NCBI RefSeq assembly: GCF_000429025.1
Contig: NZ_AUBB01000017.1
Coordinates: 186,001-250,000, forward strand
Source: Actinospineispora spinosispora DSM 44797
Lineage (GTDB): Bacteria; Actinomycetota; Actinomycetes; Mycobacteriales; Pseudonocardiaceae
Length of the DNA stretch: 64,000 bases
Direction of reading: 5' to 3'
Part shown: positions 52,379 through 59,996 of the stretch, piece by piece
Layout of the letters: each line of letters opens with the position of its first letter
How positions within the stretch are numbered: the stretch's first letter is position 1
Position numbers and translations under genes: made by a program
The notes under the pieces: model-generated
The model's input: only the letters and a program-made list of their open reading frames with translations
The model's database searches: none
What the model was told of the DNA's origin: nothing

Positions 52379-52402
52379 AGATACAACCCGCGAGCGGTAT
52401 CT
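52379..52402. promoter_or_regulatory. Inverted repeat in permease/TetR gap
   Basis: AGATAC and GTATCT flank a CGCG centre in a 24-bp imperfect palindrome, 31 bp before the TetR ATG and 57 bp before the permease ATG. It is a candidate TetR operator. Confidence 0.5.
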
Positions 52403-52433
52403 TGGTCAATGGCGTTGTCATAAGCTGCCGCTC

Positions 52434-53141
52434 ATGCCGCACCATCCGGGCCGGGTCATCGGCACCCAACGCCGCAGGCGACTGACCAAGACCGGCGCCG
52501 TCCTGTCCCACGAGCTCATCGTGCACACCGCCATCCGGCTGCTGAGCCAGGACGGCACCACGGCATTGACCGCGCGTCGGCTCGGCATCGCGCTCGGCGC
52601 GGACCCCTCGTCGGTCTACCGTTACTTCCGCGATCTCGACGACCTGGTGCTCGCGGTCGCGGACGAGCTCATCGGGCGGTGTGTCGACGAGCTGACACCG
52701 TCCGCGGACTGGCGCGACACCCTGCGTGACATGGGGCGCACGGTCTACGCCACGCTCATGACCCATCCGCACGCCGCTGTGATCACCGCGGCGCGGGTCA
52801 CCGGTCGGCCGCACGAGATGCGAGCGGTCGAGTACGGACTCGCCGCGCTCCGGTCGGGGGGCTTCGCTCCGGGTGACGCCGCCGCGCACTATCACTGCTT
52901 CATCGACCTGGCGCTCGGCTTCGCCGCACTCGACGCCGCGAGCATCGCGCTACCTCCGAAGGACGGCCGCACCGACCACGACGCCTGGGGTTCGGTCTAC
53001 GCGCGCCTGCCCGCCAGCACCCACCCGAACATCGCCGCGAGCGCTGGCGCGCTGGCGACGACGATGCCGACGACGGCGTTCCCCCGGACCCTGGACCTCT
53101 TCCTCGACGCTCTCTCCGCAAGCCTGCCCAGCCACCCATAG
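52434..53141 (+). CDS. TetR family transcriptional regulator
   Basis: This 235-residue regulator has an N-terminal basic arm and a helix-turn-helix (AIRLLSQDGTTALTARRLGIALGADPSSVYRYFRDLDDLVLAVAD). The C-terminal domain (about 80-235) resembles the TetR_C class of actinobacterial regulators. It is divergent from the amidohydrolase/permease operon and is likely its repressor. A perfect hairpin terminator follows at 53175. Confidence 0.9.
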   Translation: MPHHPGRVIGTQRRRRLTKTGAVLSHELIVHTAIRLLSQDGTTALTARRLGIALGADPSSVYRYFRDLDDLVLAVADELIGRCVDELTPSADWRDTLRDMGRTVYATLMTHPHAAVITAARVTGRPHEMRAVEYGLAALRSGGFAPGDAAAHYHCFIDLALGFAALDAASIALPPKDGRTDHDAWGSVYARLPASTHPNIAASAGALATTMPTTAFPRTLDLFLDALSASLPSHP

Positions 53142-53174
53142 TCGCCCGCCCCCTCCCACCACCCGCCCCGCTAC

Positions 53175-53227
53175 GACACGAATGTGGCTTTAGGGACGTT
53201 GAACGTCCCTAAAGCCACATTCGTGTC
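53175..53227 (+). terminator. Hairpin terminator, 26-bp perfect arms
   Basis: The palindrome has arms 53175-53200 and 53202-53227 (GACACGAATGTGGCTTTAGG...) centred on base 53201. It lies 34 bp after the TetR gene and does not separate convergent genes, since the next gene is on the same strand. Confidence 0.85.
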
Positions 53228-53364
53228 ACGGGAGAGGCCGCGGGAGAGGGTGGTGTCGCGTTTCCGCCAGCGCCGGGGCAGACCGGCTGACAACCTCGGG
53301 CGGGAGCCTGGTGCGAGCCGGGACTCCGTTCATCGATCCACTCACCTGCCTGGAGTGTCCTACC

Positions 53365-54198
53365 GTGACCGACAGCCCACAGCGCCGCGCCGCCATCCTG
53401 CGTGAGCTGCACACCGACGGAATCCTCGTCCTGCCGAACGCATGGGACGCCGGGAGTGCCGCGCTCATCGCGTCGGCTGGGGCGAAGGTCATCGCCACGA
53501 CCAGCGCCGCGGTGTCCTGGGCGCTGGGTCGCCCGGACGGTGAAGGGCTCACCCGCGCGGACATGGTCGCCGCCGTCGCGCGGATCGTGGGCGCGGTCGA
53601 CGTGCCCGTCACAGCCGACATCGAGGGCGGCTACGGCCCGTCCGCCGACGACGTCGCCGCGTCGGTCGAGGCGATCATCGGAGCCGGCGCCGTCGGAGCG
53701 AACATCGAGGACTCGCTGGCACCGGGCGGACCGCTTCACACGCCGGCCGAACAGGGGCAGCGGCTGCGTGCGGCACGGTCGGCCGCCGAGCGAGCCGGGC
53801 TACCCGAGTTCGTCATCAACGCACGCACCGACGTGTACCTCTTCCAGATCGGCGCCGAGGAGGGCCGTCTGGACGATGTGGTGGCACGGGCCGAGATCTA
53901 CGCCGAATCCGGCGCGGACTGCCTGTTCGTGCCCGGGCTGGTCGACCTCGACGTGCTCACGGTGCTCGTCGCCAGGTCGCCGCTCCCGATCAACGTCATG
54001 GCCGGTCCCGGTGCGCCCGAGATCGCCGCGTTCGAGGCGGTCGGCGTCCGCCGGGTCAGTGTCGGCAGCGGCGTCGGCCAGGCCGCGTACTCGGTGGCGC
54101 GCCGGGTGGCCGACGAGCTGCTCACCAAGGGCACCTACGCCGCGCTGGAGGACGCCGAACCCTTCGGCACCCTCAACGGGGCGTTCGCCCGGTCCTGA
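53365..54198 (+). CDS. Isocitrate lyase/PEP mutase family protein
   Basis: This 277-residue TIM-barrel protein belongs to the PEP mutase/isocitrate lyase superfamily. It has LVLPNAWDAGSAALIASAGAKVIATTS, the metal-loop Asp in VTADIEGGYGPS, GANIEDSLAPGG and INARTDVYL. It lacks the KKCGH nucleophile of isocitrate lyase, so it acts as a mutase, lyase or decarboxylase of unknown substrate. The GTG 53365 start after TGGAGTG was preferred to GTG 53311. It lies far from the phosphonate-like operon and no link is seen. Confidence 0.78.
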   Translation: MTDSPQRRAAILRELHTDGILVLPNAWDAGSAALIASAGAKVIATTSAAVSWALGRPDGEGLTRADMVAAVARIVGAVDVPVTADIEGGYGPSADDVAASVEAIIGAGAVGANIEDSLAPGGPLHTPAEQGQRLRAARSAAERAGLPEFVINARTDVYLFQIGAEEGRLDDVVARAEIYAESGADCLFVPGLVDLDVLTVLVARSPLPINVMAGPGAPEIAAFEAVGVRRVSVGSGVGQAAYSVARRVADELLTKGTYAALEDAEPFGTLNGAFARS

Positions 54199-54205
54199 CA
54201 CGTCG

Positions 54206-54457
54206 GTGTCTTACACCCTGATCGGCCCGGACGGCACTCCGTATCGGAGTGAGTTCCCGGGCACTCTCGGTGGCCATCGGCGCGGGAAGATCTACGGGCG
54301 TCTCGACTGCCCTTCCGCGCTGCGCTGGATCGCGGCCGGTCACTACGTCAGACATCGGGTGTTCTTCGCGGACGAGGACACCGCGCGCCGGGCGGGGTAC
54401 CGGCCGTGCGCGGTGTGCCTTCCCGGCGAGTACGAGGCCTGGCGCGCTCGTACCTGA
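54206..54457 (+). CDS. Orphan Ada-type metal-binding domain protein
   Basis: This 83-residue protein matches the metal-binding domain at the N-terminus of the Ada DNA-repair protein: KIYGRLDCPSALRWIAAGHYVRHRVFFADEDTARRAGYRPCAVC. The last two cysteines (CAVC) and the single DC cysteine are kept, but one zinc-ligand Cys of Ada (the first of CxxxC) is replaced. The rest of Ada (AraC, methyltransferase) is absent. It starts with GTG 54206, seven bases after the previous stop. It may bind DNA or Zn by itself. Confidence 0.7.
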   Translation: MSYTLIGPDGTPYRSEFPGTLGGHRRGKIYGRLDCPSALRWIAAGHYVRHRVFFADEDTARRAGYRPCAVCLPGEYEAWRART

Positions 54458-54573
54458 ACTCCGGTCACACCTCGCAGAGGTTCGTGTCGCGTCGCAGACA
54501 CTGCAGCATCTGCGACCCGACCTGAAGCTCTGCGACGTCACCGACCCGCCCGGTCGTTCCGGGCTGAGCCGGC

Positions 54574-55725
54574 TCACGCGCTGTGCACCGACCCGGTCGC
54601 GCGATCGATACCGGTCCAGGCCAGCGCCACCGCGCCGTCGACCAGTGCCTGGTGTGCCGTGGCGCCGACGCAGAACGCCGCGAACTCGCGCTGATGATTC
54701 GTCGCGGGCAGTGACCCGATCCCGATGTAGGGATGGATCGCCGCGATCACCTGGGACACGTTGCCCATGTCGGTGGACGCCCGGTTCATGCGCGCCGCGA
54801 GCCCGCCCGGCGCGAACGTCCGACCGAGCCTGACCGCGTTCGACCGGTACTGCTCCAGCGCGGTCGTGTCGGTGCGGAACTCGGCGTACGGTCTGCTCTC
54901 CGGCTCGACGCTCAGCTCGCATCCGGTGGCCAGGGCACCCGCCTCGAAGCAGCGCAAGACCCTCGGCTCCAGCTCCGCCAGCTCGGCGAGCGTCTCGGCG
55001 CGGACGTACCACCGCCCCGCACTGGTCTCCGGGATCGCGTTGGGTGCATCTCCCGCGTGGGTGACCACGCCGTGCACCCGCGCCGACGCCGGCAGCTGCT
55101 GGCGCAACAGCCCGATCGCTACCTGCGCGATCGTGAACGCGTCGGCCGCATTGACCCCGGCCTCCGGGTACGCGGCCGCGTGGGCGGAGCGCCCGGTGTA
55201 GGCGACCCGCGAGTGGCTCACGGCGAAGGGGCGGGCTTCGGCGACGTCGACCGGAGCGGGGTGGACCATCATCGCCAGGTCGACGTCTCCGAACGCGCCC
55301 CGGTCCAACAGCTCGATCTTCCCGCCCCCGCCCTCCTCCGCCGGGGTGCCGTACACCTCCACCGTCACACCGGCGTCGTCGGCGACCTCGGCGAGACCCA
55401 GCGCGGCGCCCACCGCACTCGCGGCGATCAGGTTGTGTCCGCACGCATGGCTGAGACCGGGCAGCGCGTCGTACTCGGCGCACAACGCGATCCTGGTCGG
55501 CCCGGTCCCGAAGCGCGCCAGGAACGCGGTGTCGAGCCCGAGATAGCCCGAGGTCACGTCGAATCCGGCCCGGTCGAGCAGCTCGGGCACCATCGCGGCG
55601 GCGCGGTGCTCCTCCCACGCGGTCTCCGGGTCCGCGTGCAACCGCTCGGACAGCCTGATCAGTCCGTCCGCATCACGCAGCGTCCGCTCACGTACGGCGC
55701 CCTTCAGCTCGTCGACGCTGCACAC
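54574..55725 (-). CDS. M20 family amidohydrolase
   Basis: This 383-residue peptidase-like protein has the M20 metal ligands: SHACGHNL, the general-base pair in AEEGGGGKIELL, AMMVHPAP and HQREFAAF. It resembles AbgB, hippurate and N-acyl-amino-acid hydrolases, and acts on amide bonds. The GTG start overlaps the DUF1028 stop by one base. It is last in a five-gene operon, where it probably removes an acyl or N-aryl amide or opens an intermediate. No C-terminal dimer-domain irregularity is visible. Confidence 0.87.
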   Translation of the reverse strand: MCSVDELKGAVRERTLRDADGLIRLSERLHADPETAWEEHRAAAMVPELLDRAGFDVTSGYLGLDTAFLARFGTGPTRIALCAEYDALPGLSHACGHNLIAASAVGAALGLAEVADDAGVTVEVYGTPAEEGGGGKIELLDRGAFGDVDLAMMVHPAPVDVAEARPFAVSHSRVAYTGRSAHAAAYPEAGVNAADAFTIAQVAIGLLRQQLPASARVHGVVTHAGDAPNAIPETSAGRWYVRAETLAELAELEPRVLRCFEAGALATGCELSVEPESRPYAEFRTDTTALEQYRSNAVRLGRTFAPGGLAARMNRASTDMGNVSQVIAAIHPYIGIGSLPATNHQREFAAFCVGATAHQALVDGAVALAWTGIDRATGSVHSA

Positions 55726-56390
55726 TACAGATCCCCGGGCACGCCGTAGGCGGGTGCGGCGGCCGGATCGAGACCTCGACGGACGTAATCGTCGCGCTGC
55801 GGCAGCCAGATCCGCAGCAGCTCACCCAGCCTGTCCACCGGGGCGTCGTCCCAGTCGACGCGCAGGTCGGTCACCCGCCAGTCGACGTCGGCGACGACCG
55901 CGAGTCCCGCCGAGTGCACCGGACCTGCCTCGCCGCCCGCCTTCAACCCGGCCAGCAGTGCGGCGAACAGGCGTTCCTCCAGCTCGCCACCCTCGGCCGT
56001 GAACGTCTCGACGAGCACGTCGGGGATGTGGGTTCCGGACAGCAGGTTGCCGGCTGCGACCACTCCGTCGCCCGCGACGGCGGCGTGCGTACCGAGCGTC
56101 TGCGCGCCGCTGAAGTGGCCTCCCGGGCCACTCGCACCCAGCACGGTGAGCTGTCGGTGGTCGATGTGCGCGGTGGACCCGACCACGGTGGCCAGGGCCC
56201 GAGCGGCGTCGCCGTGCGCGGCGAGTCCGTCGAGCAGCCGAGTGCCCAGCCGGGGATCGGTGACGTTCTGCGACGCCGAGACGCCGATCCCGGGGCGCAG
56301 GTGCAGGCAGCGCGCGGCCACTGCCGGGCTCGACGAGCTGACCGCCATACCGAACCGGGAGCCGTCGCGTGCCGCGATCGAGAACGTCAT
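55725..56390 (-). CDS. DUF1028 (Ntn-like) protein
   Basis: This 221-residue protein fits DUF1028. It begins MTFSIAARDGSRFGMAVSSSS, then GIGVSASQNVTDPRLGTRLLDGL, LTVLGASGPGGHFSGAQTLG and VVAAGNLLSG, the usual glycine- and Asp-rich strands of this beta-sandwich family. The mature N-terminal Thr/Ser of Ntn hydrolases may be processed (Thr2). DUF1028 proteins are uncharacterised and cluster with RidA-like and amidohydrolase genes. The ATG overlaps the RidA stop by 4 bp. Confidence 0.82.
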   Translation of the reverse strand: MTFSIAARDGSRFGMAVSSSSPAVAARCLHLRPGIGVSASQNVTDPRLGTRLLDGLAAHGDAARALATVVGSTAHIDHRQLTVLGASGPGGHFSGAQTLGTHAAVAGDGVVAAGNLLSGTHIPDVLVETFTAEGGELEERLFAALLAGLKAGGEAGPVHSAGLAVVADVDWRVTDLRVDWDDAPVDRLGELLRIWLPQRDDYVRRGLDPAAAPAYGVPGDL

Positions 56391-56809
56391 CGCGTGTCCT
56401 CCGGGATCACCGCGATCGCGTCGATCTCACACAGCCATTCCGGACGAGCGAGCCCGGACACGACGAGGCCGGTGGAGATCGGGTGCACACCCTTTGTCCA
56501 TCTCCCCACCGTTCGGTAGACGGGCTCCCGGTAGCGCGGGTCGATCAGGTAGATGGTGAGCTTCACCAGGTGCTCCAGCCGGCTGCCAGCCTCCTCCAGC
56601 AACACCGCGATGTTGCTCATCGCCTGTTCGGCCTGCGCGGCGGCGTCGCCGATCCCGACCGACTCACTCGTCTCCAGGTCCTGCCCGACCTGACCGCGCA
56701 CGTACACCGTTCCGTTGGCCACGACCGCCTGACACAGGTCGTTGTCCAGGTTCTGCTCGGGATAGGTGTCCCGGGTGTTGAACGGCCGGATTCGAGTGTG
56801 TGTCGTCAT
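56387..56809 (-). CDS. RidA/YjgF-YER057c family protein
   Basis: This 140-residue protein has the RidA core: FNTRDTYPEQNLDNDLCQAVVANGTVYVRGQVGQDL, AMSNIAVLLEEAGSRLEHLVKLTIYLIDPRY and RPEWLCEIDAIAVIP, with the signature Arg replaced by context residues in a Glu-x-Asp end. RidA proteins hydrolyse reactive imine or enamine intermediates. In this operon it likely deaminates the product of the HpaB-type monooxygenase or a later ring-opening product. The ATG overlaps the monooxygenase stop by 4 bp. Confidence 0.87.
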   Translation of the reverse strand: MTTHTRIRPFNTRDTYPEQNLDNDLCQAVVANGTVYVRGQVGQDLETSESVGIGDAAAQAEQAMSNIAVLLEEAGSRLEHLVKLTIYLIDPRYREPVYRTVGRWTKGVHPISTGLVVSGLARPEWLCEIDAIAVIPEDTR

Positions 56810-58269
56810 CGGGTGGCACCGCCCGCAACGCGGTCCGACAGTCCGGCGGCGGAGCGGACCATCTGCAGCGGCCCTTCCCAGTCGAAGTTGCGGTACACCG
56901 CCGCCAGGTGCGCGAACGGCGGTGACTGGGCGAACAGCTGGAACGTGAGCCGGTGCCCCGCGTAGTCGGAGTTGAGCAGGTCACGGGCGAAGGCGAGCAG
57001 CCTGCGCCGGTCGTCGGCGACCCAGCCGTCGTTGATCGAGTAGTACTTCTCCAGCCAGGGCGCGGTCTCGGGGTTCGCGAAGCTCGCCGCGTCCGGGGTG
57101 ATGCAGATCTGGCCGCCGCACAGCTCCCTGGCCAGGTGCATCATCGCCGGCAGCTGGGTGGTCGCCAGGACACGCCCGGTGTAGAGCAGCGACTGCTCGG
57201 GCATCAGCAGACCACCGGGTGAGGTGGTGCCCATCGCGATCGCGGCGGTCAGGTGGGCGTTGATGCCCTCCCGGTAACAGGCCAGCTGGGCGAGCTTCTC
57301 CTGCACGGCCTGCTGACGCTCCAGCCCGGTCTGCTTCACGTTCCACAGCGCCGCGCCGATCATCAGGTCCGCGAGGCGCAGGTTGCGGTAGGTGAACGGC
57401 AGCGCCGAGTAGCGGTGCAGCGTGGAACGGATGAATGTAGCGGCCCTGGTGTGCCGGTAGAACAGCACGTCCTCCCAGGGGATCTCGACGTCGTCGAAGA
57501 TCACCAGCGTGTCCACCTCGTCCACCCGGTTGGACAACGGGTAGTCGTCGGCGGGCGCCCTGCCCGCGAAACCGGTGCGGCAGATGTACTTCAGACCGGG
57601 CGCGTTCATGTCCAGGATGAACCCGACCGCGTAGTCGGACAGCTCCGAGTCGCCCCAGTTGGCGATCGTCGGTTTGGTGAACGCCTGGTTCGCGTAGGCG
57701 GCGGCGGTCTCGTACTTCGCGCCGCGCACCACGATGCCGCTGTCGGTCTCGCGGACCACGTGCAACAGCATGTCCGGATCCTGGTCCTGCGGGCGCAGCG
57801 AGCGGTCGCCCTTCGGGTCGGTGTTCGCCGAGACGTGGAACGGGTCCTCCCGCACCGCGCGGTCGATGTGGCGCCGGATGTTCGCGGAGAACCGAGGATC
57901 GACCTCGTCGAGCACGTCCTGACCATCGAACAGCGACCACATCTCGCCGACCGTCTCGTCACCGACCCTGGTCACCACGCCGCGCGCCTCGTCGAGCACC
58001 GCATCGATCGCAGATCGTTTGTCGTGCCAGTCCTGGACGGTCAGCGGAAGCTTGTTCGCCACGCTGTTGCGCTGGCCCGTGGTGTCGTCGATGTAGCTCA
58101 TGACCTCGCGCGTCGCCTGCTCGTGCGCCATGTCGTGGATGCGTGCCCGGATATCGACGATCGGGGCGAACATCGGGTGCGTCGTCACGTCCTTGACCCG
58201 CTCGCCGTTGACCCAGATCGCGCGGTCGGTGGACAGCGAGTCCTTGTACTCCTGGCCGGTGCGGATCAT
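56806..58269 (-). CDS. HpaB-type FADH2-dependent monooxygenase
   Basis: This 487-residue protein belongs to the 4-hydroxyphenylacetate 3-monooxygenase large-component (HpaB) and 4-hydroxybutyryl-CoA-dehydratase-fold family. It begins MIRTGQEYKDSLSTDRAIWVNGERV, and has MSYIDDTTGQRNS, DDVEIPWEDVLFYRH and MPEQSLLYTGRVLATTQLPAMMH. It oxidises a phenol or N-heterocycle with reduced FAD. ATG 58269 after AGAGAGG overlaps the flavin reductase stop by 4 bp. It is the ring-attacking enzyme of the operon; the exact substrate is unknown. Confidence 0.9.
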   Translation of the reverse strand: MIRTGQEYKDSLSTDRAIWVNGERVKDVTTHPMFAPIVDIRARIHDMAHEQATREVMSYIDDTTGQRNSVANKLPLTVQDWHDKRSAIDAVLDEARGVVTRVGDETVGEMWSLFDGQDVLDEVDPRFSANIRRHIDRAVREDPFHVSANTDPKGDRSLRPQDQDPDMLLHVVRETDSGIVVRGAKYETAAAYANQAFTKPTIANWGDSELSDYAVGFILDMNAPGLKYICRTGFAGRAPADDYPLSNRVDEVDTLVIFDDVEIPWEDVLFYRHTRAATFIRSTLHRYSALPFTYRNLRLADLMIGAALWNVKQTGLERQQAVQEKLAQLACYREGINAHLTAAIAMGTTSPGGLLMPEQSLLYTGRVLATTQLPAMMHLARELCGGQICITPDAASFANPETAPWLEKYYSINDGWVADDRRRLLAFARDLLNSDYAGHRLTFQLFAQSPPFAHLAAVYRNFDWEGPLQMVRSAAGLSDRVAGGATR

Positions 58270-58877
58270 GCGGATGCCTCTCTGCGCGCTGGTGCCTGCT
58301 GTTCGGGGACGTAGCGGTTGTCCGGATGTGCATCCGGGAAGTCGGGGAAGCGCGACGGCGGGACCGGGCTCGGCGCCGCGTAGGTGCGGCCGGCGTAGAT
58401 CAGCGGGGTGCCCGGCTCGGAGCGGACGGTGTTGATCCGGCCGATGTGGACCAGGTGGCTGCCCGCTTCCACGGTCGAGTGCGCCGCACAGTCGAAGAAG
58501 GCGAGCGCGTCGGCGAGTCTCGGTGTTCCGCTGTCGGAGCCCACCCACTCGCCGCAGGTGAAGTCCCAGCGTTGTTTGCCCGGCCACGGCCGGCCGGCGA
58601 AGGTGTCCGCGACATGATCGTGGCGGGTCGCCAGCACGTTCACGCTGAACCGGCCGGAGTCGCGGATCAGCGCGTTCACCGGACTCCGCCGGTGCACGCA
58701 CACCAGCAGCATCGGCGGCTCGGCGGACACCGAGCACATCGCGCTGACCGTCTGCGCGGCCCGATCACCGTCGTGCGCGGCGCCCACCACCGTGACGCTG
58801 GTCGCGAGCCCGCCCATCACGGCGGTGAACGCGCCCGAGATCCCGCCTGCCGGCGGGGCCGAGTCAGGATGCGGCAT
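58266..58877 (-). CDS. Flavin reductase (HpaC-like)
   Basis: This 203-residue split-barrel protein has FTAVMGGLATSVTVVGAAHDGDRAAQTVSAMCSVSAEPPMLLVCV and RRSPVNALIRDSGRFSVNVLA, the FMN/FAD-binding core of NADH:flavin reductases that serve HpaB-type enzymes. The ATG at 58877 follows AAGGGA. It is first in the operon and supplies reduced flavin to the monooxygenase. The C-terminus ends PEQQAPARREASA. Confidence 0.88.
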   Translation of the reverse strand: MPHPDSAPPAGGISGAFTAVMGGLATSVTVVGAAHDGDRAAQTVSAMCSVSAEPPMLLVCVHRRSPVNALIRDSGRFSVNVLATRHDHVADTFAGRPWPGKQRWDFTCGEWVGSDSGTPRLADALAFFDCAAHSTVEAGSHLVHIGRINTVRSEPGTPLIYAGRTYAAPSPVPPSRFPDFPDAHPDNRYVPEQQAPARREASA

Positions 58878-58940
58878 CAGCTGTGTCCCTTCGCCCGGGT
58901 CGTCGGTAGCGACCACCGAACACAGCGTCACCGCATCGCC

Positions 58941-58961
58941 AACATCTGTCCAACAGATGTT
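58941..58961. promoter_or_regulatory. Inverted repeat before flavin reductase gene
   Basis: AACATCTGT, three bases, ACAGATGTT form a perfect nine-base inverted repeat 64 bp upstream of the flavin reductase ATG, in the gap between it and lysR. It is a candidate LysR or other regulator site. Confidence 0.5.
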
Positions 58962-58963
58962 TA

Positions 58964-58992
58964 TGCATCAATACACCATAAAAACCGATGCA
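58964..58992. promoter_or_regulatory. Shared LysR-cluster motif
   Basis: TGCATC, 17 bases, GATGCA lies beside the inverted repeat at 58941-58961. The same half-sites occur at 61542-61562 before the MFS gene, with CCGATGCAC conserved between the two places. Confidence 0.5.
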
Positions 58993-59015
58993 CAACCTCG
59001 AGCGGTCCGGCGGCA

Positions 59016-59951
59016 CTAGCCTCCGGCGGGCGACGGTCCCTGGTTCGGGTACATCGATCGGCACAGGCCCACGAAGGCCCTCGCCCGGCCGGTGAGCCGG
59101 ACTCCCCGCATCCAGGACACCACGATCTCCAGCGCAGCGATGTCGTCGCGCAGCTCGAGCGATATCGCCCGCCCACCCGCGTAGGTCGTGTCGTGCAGTG
59201 GCCGCTGGTTGAGCAACGCGAACCCGTGACCGTGGGCCACGAGTGCGCGCACCGTCTCGTAGCCGCTGGTCCGGTGGCGGACAGTCGGCTCGATGCCGGC
59301 GTCGCGCAGGACGGACTGCAGGTACTCGCGGCTGTGCGGCAGGTCGAGCAGCACCATGGGCCGGCCCGCCAGCTCACTCAGCGACACCTTCCCGTCCTCG
59401 GCGCCGGCGAGCGGATGCTCAGCGCCGACCAGCACGTACGGGCGGGCGGTGTCCACGACGACGTGGTCGATGTCCTCGTCCAGGTCGTAGGCGTACATGA
59501 GCGCGACCTCGCACTCCCCCGCCCGCAGCGCCACCTTCAACGCGGAGTGCTCCCCCTCCCGGACCGACACGTGCACCCGAGGGTGCAGCTCGGCGAAGGT
59601 CGCCAGCAGACCGGGAAGCCGGAACGGCGCCAGGGTGGAGAAGCAACCGACCGCCAGCGCGCCGACGAGGTCCGCGCCGGCCTGCCGCGCGACCTCCCGC
59701 AGCTCGTTGCCGTGTGCGAGGAAATCGAGTACCCGCTGGTAGAAGGTCTGCCCGGCGACGGTGAGGGTGAGGCCCTTCGCGTGGTGGCGCAGCAGCAGCT
59801 GGACCCCCAGCTCACGTTCCAGCTGCGCCACCGCCGTCGAGACAGCCGACTGCGAGACCATCAGCTCGCGGGACGCGACGGTCATGCTCAGGTGCTTCGC
59901 CGCGGCCGCGAAGTAACGCAGCTGGACGAGGGTGAAGCCGGGTTCGCTCAC
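59016..59951 (-). CDS. LysR family transcriptional regulator
   Basis: This 311-residue regulator has an N-terminal winged helix (FTLVQLRYFAAAAKHLSMTVASRELMVSQSAVSTAVAQLERELG) and a periplasmic-binding-protein-like effector domain (about 90-300). GTG 59951 is used. It lies between the MFS gene and the flavin reductase gene on the same strand and probably controls both, matching the TGCATC/GATGCA sites. Its effector may be an aromatic or N-containing substrate of the operon. Confidence 0.9.
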   Translation of the reverse strand: MSEPGFTLVQLRYFAAAAKHLSMTVASRELMVSQSAVSTAVAQLERELGVQLLLRHHAKGLTLTVAGQTFYQRVLDFLAHGNELREVARQAGADLVGALAVGCFSTLAPFRLPGLLATFAELHPRVHVSVREGEHSALKVALRAGECEVALMYAYDLDEDIDHVVVDTARPYVLVGAEHPLAGAEDGKVSLSELAGRPMVLLDLPHSREYLQSVLRDAGIEPTVRHRTSGYETVRALVAHGHGFALLNQRPLHDTTYAGGRAISLELRDDIAALEIVVSWMRGVRLTGRARAFVGLCRSMYPNQGPSPAGG

Positions 59952-59996
59952 GCCCTCATCGTGCCCGAACGGTGCCGGCGCTCCGCACGGTCGTCC

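Noticed and set aside
53365..54198. PEP-mutase-family gene as phosphonate biosynthesis.
   Set aside because: No phosphonopyruvate decarboxylase or transaminase is adjacent, and the family is broad. It is 13 kb from the phosphonate-like operon.
56387..58877. Rut pyrimidine-degradation operon because RidA and flavin reductase are present.
   Set aside because: No RutA-type luciferase-like monooxygenase or RutB peroxyureidoacrylate amidase is adjacent; the monooxygenase here is HpaB-type.
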